NCBI RefSeq assembly: GCF_014138285.1
Contig: NZ_JACGXN010000004.1
Span: 1-64,000, forward strand
Source: Phyllobacterium myrsinacearum
Lineage (GTDB): Bacteria; Pseudomonadota; Alphaproteobacteria; Rhizobiales; Rhizobiaceae
Length of the DNA: 64,000 nucleotides
Direction: 5' to 3'
The notes under the pieces were generated by a model. The model was not told where the DNA came from. It saw only the letters and a program-made list of their open reading frames with translations, and did no database searches. A program made the translations under genes and the position numbers. Numbering within the stretch: the stretch's first letter is position 1; each line of letters begins with the position of its first letter. Shown one piece after another: positions 60,572 to 64,000 of this stretch.

Positions 60572-61435
60572 TTATGCTGGCTCGTGATCACAAATGACTA
60601 AAAGCCAATCTTCGCCGACGTTTTCACTGAGCAATTCCTGTCTGCTTACGACATGCGTTTGCCCTTTGAAGTCCAGCCGCCGCAACGCACCATACACACT
60701 TGTTAATCTATCGATGAATTCAGCCCCATTTAAGTATCGCGCCGCATTAAACTCCATAACAATCATAGGTTTGTGACGTTCAATCGTTTGTTGCATGCCT
60801 TCAAAAATGCGCTGCTCGGCGCCTTCAGCATCAATCTTGATGAAATTGACGTGGTCATATGATGCACAGAGGTCATCCAGAGTTGTCACCGGAACATCAA
60901 CGAGCAAACCTGCGGCGGGATTTGCTATAAATTCGTTTTCTACAACTGTTGCATTCTTGGGTTCGTTATGGGGGATGAAGAGTGGTGCAGTGCCGAGTTT
61001 TTGGTCGCCCAAAACTCTTTGCTCAAGTTGAGACCGCCCCAGAAAACCGTTCAGATCAATACTTCGGGCTAAGAAATCCATGGCATGGGGATTTGGTTCA
61101 ACTGCCAGGAGTTTCCCCGAAGCACCCACGAGTTCCGCAAGCAAAACGGAGTAATAGCCAAAATTGGCACCCACATCGACGGCAAACATTCCGGCCTTAA
61201 TATTGCGTGCGCAAAACTGTGTCAGCCAGATTTCCCAGAAACCATCTAGCAGCAGATGCGATCCAAATCCGCGATCGCGCGTATCTATGTAAAACTTATA
61301 ACGTCCCAAGATACGGGCTATTGCCGTGTGATCACCAAGATAGGCGCTCCGCGCAAGATTCTGCACGGCTATTTCCAGATCCTGGCGCTTGAAGTTTGCA
61401 ATCTCGTGGAGATGGAGCAACGACTGGGATGGCAT
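60572..61435 (-). CDS. FkbM-family methyltransferase
   Basis: This 287-residue SAM methyltransferase has motif I F-A-V-D-V-G-A-N-F-G-Y-Y near residue 88, then V-E-P-N-P-H-A and the FkbM hallmark F-I-K-I-D-A-E-G-A-E. It lacks the DUF4214-like N-terminus of the FkbM protein at 40440. Methylation of a capsule or lipopolysaccharide sugar is the likely role. It is transcribed with the following glycosyltransferase. Confidence 0.88.
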   Translation of the reverse strand: MPSQSLLHLHEIANFKRQDLEIAVQNLARSAYLGDHTAIARILGRYKFYIDTRDRGFGSHLLLDGFWEIWLTQFCARNIKAGMFAVDVGANFGYYSVLLAELVGASGKLLAVEPNPHAMDFLARSIDLNGFLGRSQLEQRVLGDQKLGTAPLFIPHNEPKNATVVENEFIANPAAGLLVDVPVTTLDDLCASYDHVNFIKIDAEGAEQRIFEGMQQTIERHKPMIVMEFNAARYLNGAEFIDRLTSVYGALRRLDFKGQTHVVSRQELLSENVGEDWLLVICDHEPA

Positions 61436-61547
61436 GATGTATTCTCACTAGAGCTGTTCCTGAATGGAAGACATAGGACAGTGATAGTTTCAGTTGTATG
61501 AGTATTCCACGGACGAATGCGTAGAATTTCATCTCCTCAATTGTAGT

Positions 61548-62810
61548 TTATCTGCCTACGGCTGCCGCATTTATACCGATAGATGTGGCTGAGAGCGCCG
61601 GTGAAGCGACACCCTGGAAGATTGCCATGACCTTTTGCCATTCGGCGCCGGAAGCATTGGCAATATAAATAACATCGCGAGGCTGCATTTCAAATCTTTG
61701 CATGGCCAGCAGTGTACTCGTGTTCTTCATCGCAAAACGATAAACAACGGGAACATATTCGCCGGAATTGATGAGCGGACTGCCTGCGGGCAGGAACCGG
61801 CGTGCGACGGATGCAAGCTCATACCGCAAGACAAAAACGCCATTTGCATCAGCGCGGTTGTCATTCAGACCAGCGGCCTTCGCAAGGGCATCGGCCATCG
61901 AGATACGTGATGCTTCGAATGGAATCTCGGCATTGCGGCCAGCTGCACCCAGCACGAGGATGGTACGCGGTTCACGCACAACGGTAATAAGATCCCCCGA
62001 TCTTAACCGGATGTTTTCGGCGGGGTTTTCGATAAGGACATCAAACGGAATGCGGGCGGTAACGCCGTTTCGCGTCAATCGAATGATGCTTTCGCTGGCC
62101 GCCGCCCGGATACCTCCGGAAGAGGCAATGGCGTCGAGAACACGTTCTCCGGCACCGGTCAGGGAAATACGTGCGCCGGATGCGACTTCACCGGTTACAG
62201 TAACAGAATTTGCCGTGCTTCGCTGAATGGTGACCAGAGCCTGGGGTTGAACCGCCTTGCCCTCGAGTGCCGCCGCGATCTGATGTTCCACCTCGGAAGG
62301 CGTGCGCCCTGCCACGGAGATACGGCCCGCATAGGGAACAGCAATGGTGCGGTCGCCCGAGACCGTTTGCGGTGGAATAGTTGTGGAGCCACCGGATGAT
62401 TGCTGCAGGCCGGACGACATCATGGTGCCGCCGAACAGGCTGCCGGGAGGGGCTTCCCAAAGATTGACGCCGACTATATCGCCGACCGCAATGCGCAGGT
62501 CTGTTGTTCGCGGGCCTGAGCCAAAACGATTGACCAGGCTTTCACGGGGTCGCGTTGCAGCATAGGAAAGAACAGCGTCGTTCACATCCACCATGGCATA
62601 ATTGGTGTGGGTTTCGGTTTTGCGCTGCTCGATAACCTGTTTAGCGGAAGGGCCGGAACTGGGGAGGGCGCAGCCGGACAAGGCAAGGGCCAATGTCATC
62701 GACATGAACAACACCGTCGATGCTGATCTCTCCGATCCGAACTGCCGATAAGGGAAACGTTGTGGCATGACGCCGATTGGGTACAAAAGACCAACTCGCC
62801 TTCTCAGCAT
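61548..62810 (-). CDS. Wza/KpsD-like polysaccharide export outer-membrane lipoprotein
   Basis: This protein (420 residues from ATG 62810) has a lipoprotein signal with lipobox L-S-G-C at about residues 44-47 after the hydrophobic run M-T-L-A-L-A. It then has a Poly_export domain (I-A-V-G-D-I-V-G-V-N-L-W-E-A) and SLBB-type repeats (V-A-G-R-T-P-S-E-V-E and V-T-G-E-V-A-S-G). It should form the outer-membrane channel for the capsule. The N-terminus before the signal is unusually long; ATG 62705 or 62768 may be the true start. It begins 3 bases after the AraC-type regulator gene, so they share a transcript. Confidence 0.9.
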   Translation of the reverse strand: MLRRRVGLLYPIGVMPQRFPYRQFGSERSASTVLFMSMTLALALSGCALPSSGPSAKQVIEQRKTETHTNYAMVDVNDAVLSYAATRPRESLVNRFGSGPRTTDLRIAVGDIVGVNLWEAPPGSLFGGTMMSSGLQQSSGGSTTIPPQTVSGDRTIAVPYAGRISVAGRTPSEVEHQIAAALEGKAVQPQALVTIQRSTANSVTVTGEVASGARISLTGAGERVLDAIASSGGIRAAASESIIRLTRNGVTARIPFDVLIENPAENIRLRSGDLITVVREPRTILVLGAAGRNAEIPFEASRISMADALAKAAGLNDNRADANGVFVLRYELASVARRFLPAGSPLINSGEYVPVVYRFAMKNTSTLLAMQRFEMQPRDVIYIANASGAEWQKVMAIFQGVASPALSATSIGINAAAVGR

Positions 62811-62813
62811 GTT

Positions 62814-63806
62814 TTACGCGCTCTTTTCATGAAATCGCATCATAGCCGACGGGCTCATTCCATATGCGTTCCGGTACAAGGAGGAAAACCGCCCCGGATT
62901 TGAAAACTGCAGATGCATGGCTAGATCCGTTACGTTTCTCGCGCTGCCGCTGACAATCGCATCATGGGCAGCCGACAATCTGTATTCGCACAGAATGTGC
63001 ATAGGGCTCGCGTCGCGATATTCCTTGAACATGCGTTGCAGGGCGCGTGAGCTGCACCCGGCAGCGGCTGCAATGTCGTCAAGCGTGATCGAGTTGTGAA
63101 TGTTTTCGCGCATGAATGCCTCGGCGCTTTGCAGATAGCGTGGCGAAATTCTGCGGGAGGATTGGTTGTTCAAGGCGCTGACATTGTCAGGCTTTGTCAT
63201 GAACAGTTTTGCAAGCAGCAACCGCTCATAAACGCTGGCCAGAACTTCCCGTCCCGAGGTTGAGGCCGCCGCTATATCTTCGCTGACGTAGCAAAGCGTC
63301 TGGTAGAGCGCGGAAGCGCTGCCGGTGCGAAAATCATGCAAGGGTGAGAATGCGAGCTCCTGAAAATAGGGCCTGCGCATCAGGCGTTCGAAATGCTCAC
63401 GCAAGGTCGGCACTGGCACCAGATATGTTACCCAGGAGCTGCCGGGATAAAGCTTGGCCTTGACGCCCGGGCGATCAAATACACTCGTAGCACTTCCGGC
63501 AGCTATGTTCTGTATCTTGCGATTCTTGGTATCAATAAGATCAATCGCGCCCTTCAGCATGAAAACAAAGCTTAATGTCGCGCCCACACCATTTGATACA
63601 ACTTCGAGTCTGCCGCTTGTCTCGCCATACACAATGGATGTTTGTTGAAGTGTGCATATTTGACGCTTGAAGCCATAGCGCCCCTGCTCGTCAGGAAAAC
63701 TAGACCAACGCCAGCTCTCGTCAATCTTCTCAATATTATTAGATATGCCGTCGCTTGAACTCGAAAGAGATCTGTATTCAGAACGTTCCATAGGATTTTT
63801 ATACAT
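62814..63806 (-). CDS. AraC-family transcriptional regulator
   Basis: This 330-residue regulator has a C-terminal AraC DNA-binding domain at about residues 225-325: I-T-L-D-D-I-A-A-A-A-G-C-S-S-R-A-L-Q-R, then F-S-N-P-G-R-F-S-S-L-Y-R-N-A-Y-G-M-S-P. The N-terminal half is of the AraC_binding_2 type. GGGGGAGAA precedes the ATG at 63806. It is directly upstream of the polysaccharide export gene and is probably a local controller of export or capsule production; the signal is unknown. Upstream to the window edge (63807-64000) the DNA is AT-rich and I see no gene. Confidence 0.9.
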   Translation of the reverse strand: MYKNPMERSEYRSLSSSSDGISNNIEKIDESWRWSSFPDEQGRYGFKRQICTLQQTSIVYGETSGRLEVVSNGVGATLSFVFMLKGAIDLIDTKNRKIQNIAAGSATSVFDRPGVKAKLYPGSSWVTYLVPVPTLREHFERLMRRPYFQELAFSPLHDFRTGSASALYQTLCYVSEDIAAASTSGREVLASVYERLLLAKLFMTKPDNVSALNNQSSRRISPRYLQSAEAFMRENIHNSITLDDIAAAAGCSSRALQRMFKEYRDASPMHILCEYRLSAAHDAIVSGSARNVTDLAMHLQFSNPGRFSSLYRNAYGMSPSAMMRFHEKSA

Positions 63807-64000
63807 TTCTCCCCCAAAAAAACCCAAATACCCTCAAGCAACTTCTGCACTAGAAGTCGAAGATAAACTTTAGACATTCAAGGAGTTCTAGACTACGAGG
63901 AAATTCACAGAAATAGCAACTAAAGAAATAACTTTTCTAAGTTTTTCAAATGAATTGATTAATGCCAAATTTAGATACAAATTTATGTAATCCATACAAT

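Noticed and set aside
1-64000. tRNA, rRNA, CRISPR arrays, insertion sequences and phage genes
   Set aside because: I looked for these by eye on both strands and saw no cloverleaf-like clusters, regular repeat-spacer arrays, transposase or integrase motifs; a dedicated search could still find a small RNA.

Overview
The window is a chromosomal or chromid-like stretch from an alphaproteobacterium of the order Hyphomicrobiales (Rhizobiales), most likely in the Rhizobiaceae/Phyllobacteriaceae/Brucellaceae neighbourhood. This placement is inferred from gene content. The window holds a rhizobial rhamnose locus (rhaRSTPQUK and rhaDI, divergent), a dctA/dctBD dicarboxylate module with a sigma-54 promoter, an Omp25/Omp31-type outer membrane protein and several rhizobial-style ABC operons. 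I see no rRNA, tRNA, CRISPR array, insertion sequence or phage gene. The left two thirds is GC-rich, dense, metabolic DNA. The right third (about 40.4 to 64 kb) is a more AT-rich, mosaic surface-polysaccharide locus.

Layout. 1-7.1 kb: the edge of an unidentified gene, then a galactofuranose-type sugar ABC importer (ytfQ-ytfR-ytfT-yjfF order) with an aldose 1-epimerase and a divergent LacI regulator. 7.1-11.9 kb: dctD, dctB and divergent dctA. 11.9-22.7 kb: the complete L-rhamnose uptake and catabolism locus under a DeoR-type RhaR. 22.8-32.0 kb: a peptide-type ABC importer interleaved with a COG3964 amidohydrolase, a RidA protein, an IclR regulator and a SelA-like PLP enzyme, which looks like one catabolic module for an unknown acylated or amino substrate. 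32.0-36.3 kb: an orphan periplasmic binding protein, nagA and nagB, and a divergent ROK repressor. 36.4-38.6 kb: kbl-tdh (threonine to glycine). 38.7-40.4 kb: an unusual pair, an MfnB-like/FolB fusion protein convergent with a genuine formaldehyde-activating enzyme (Fae).

40.4-63.8 kb: a capsule locus of the ABC-transporter (group 2, Kps) type. It has the two KpsC/KpsS Kdo transferases, KpsE-KpsT and KpsM split over both strands, a second KpsE-like protein with no ordinary start codon, three glycosyltransferases, two FkbM methyltransferases and one other methyltransferase. It also carries DUF4214-, TPR- and Hint-domain proteins, an outer-membrane barrel, and a Wza-like export lipoprotein cotranscribed with an AraC-family regulator.

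How it fits together: the metabolic part is a series of transporter-plus-enzyme-plus-local-regulator modules. In three of them the binding-protein gene is followed by a strong stem-loop before the membrane-component genes. Palindromes suitable as operators lie in most divergent promoter gaps. The most unusual content is the MfnB-like/FolB fusion beside fae, the SelA-like/amidohydrolase/RidA/peptide-importer module, and several accessory proteins of the capsule locus that share small domains with each other.
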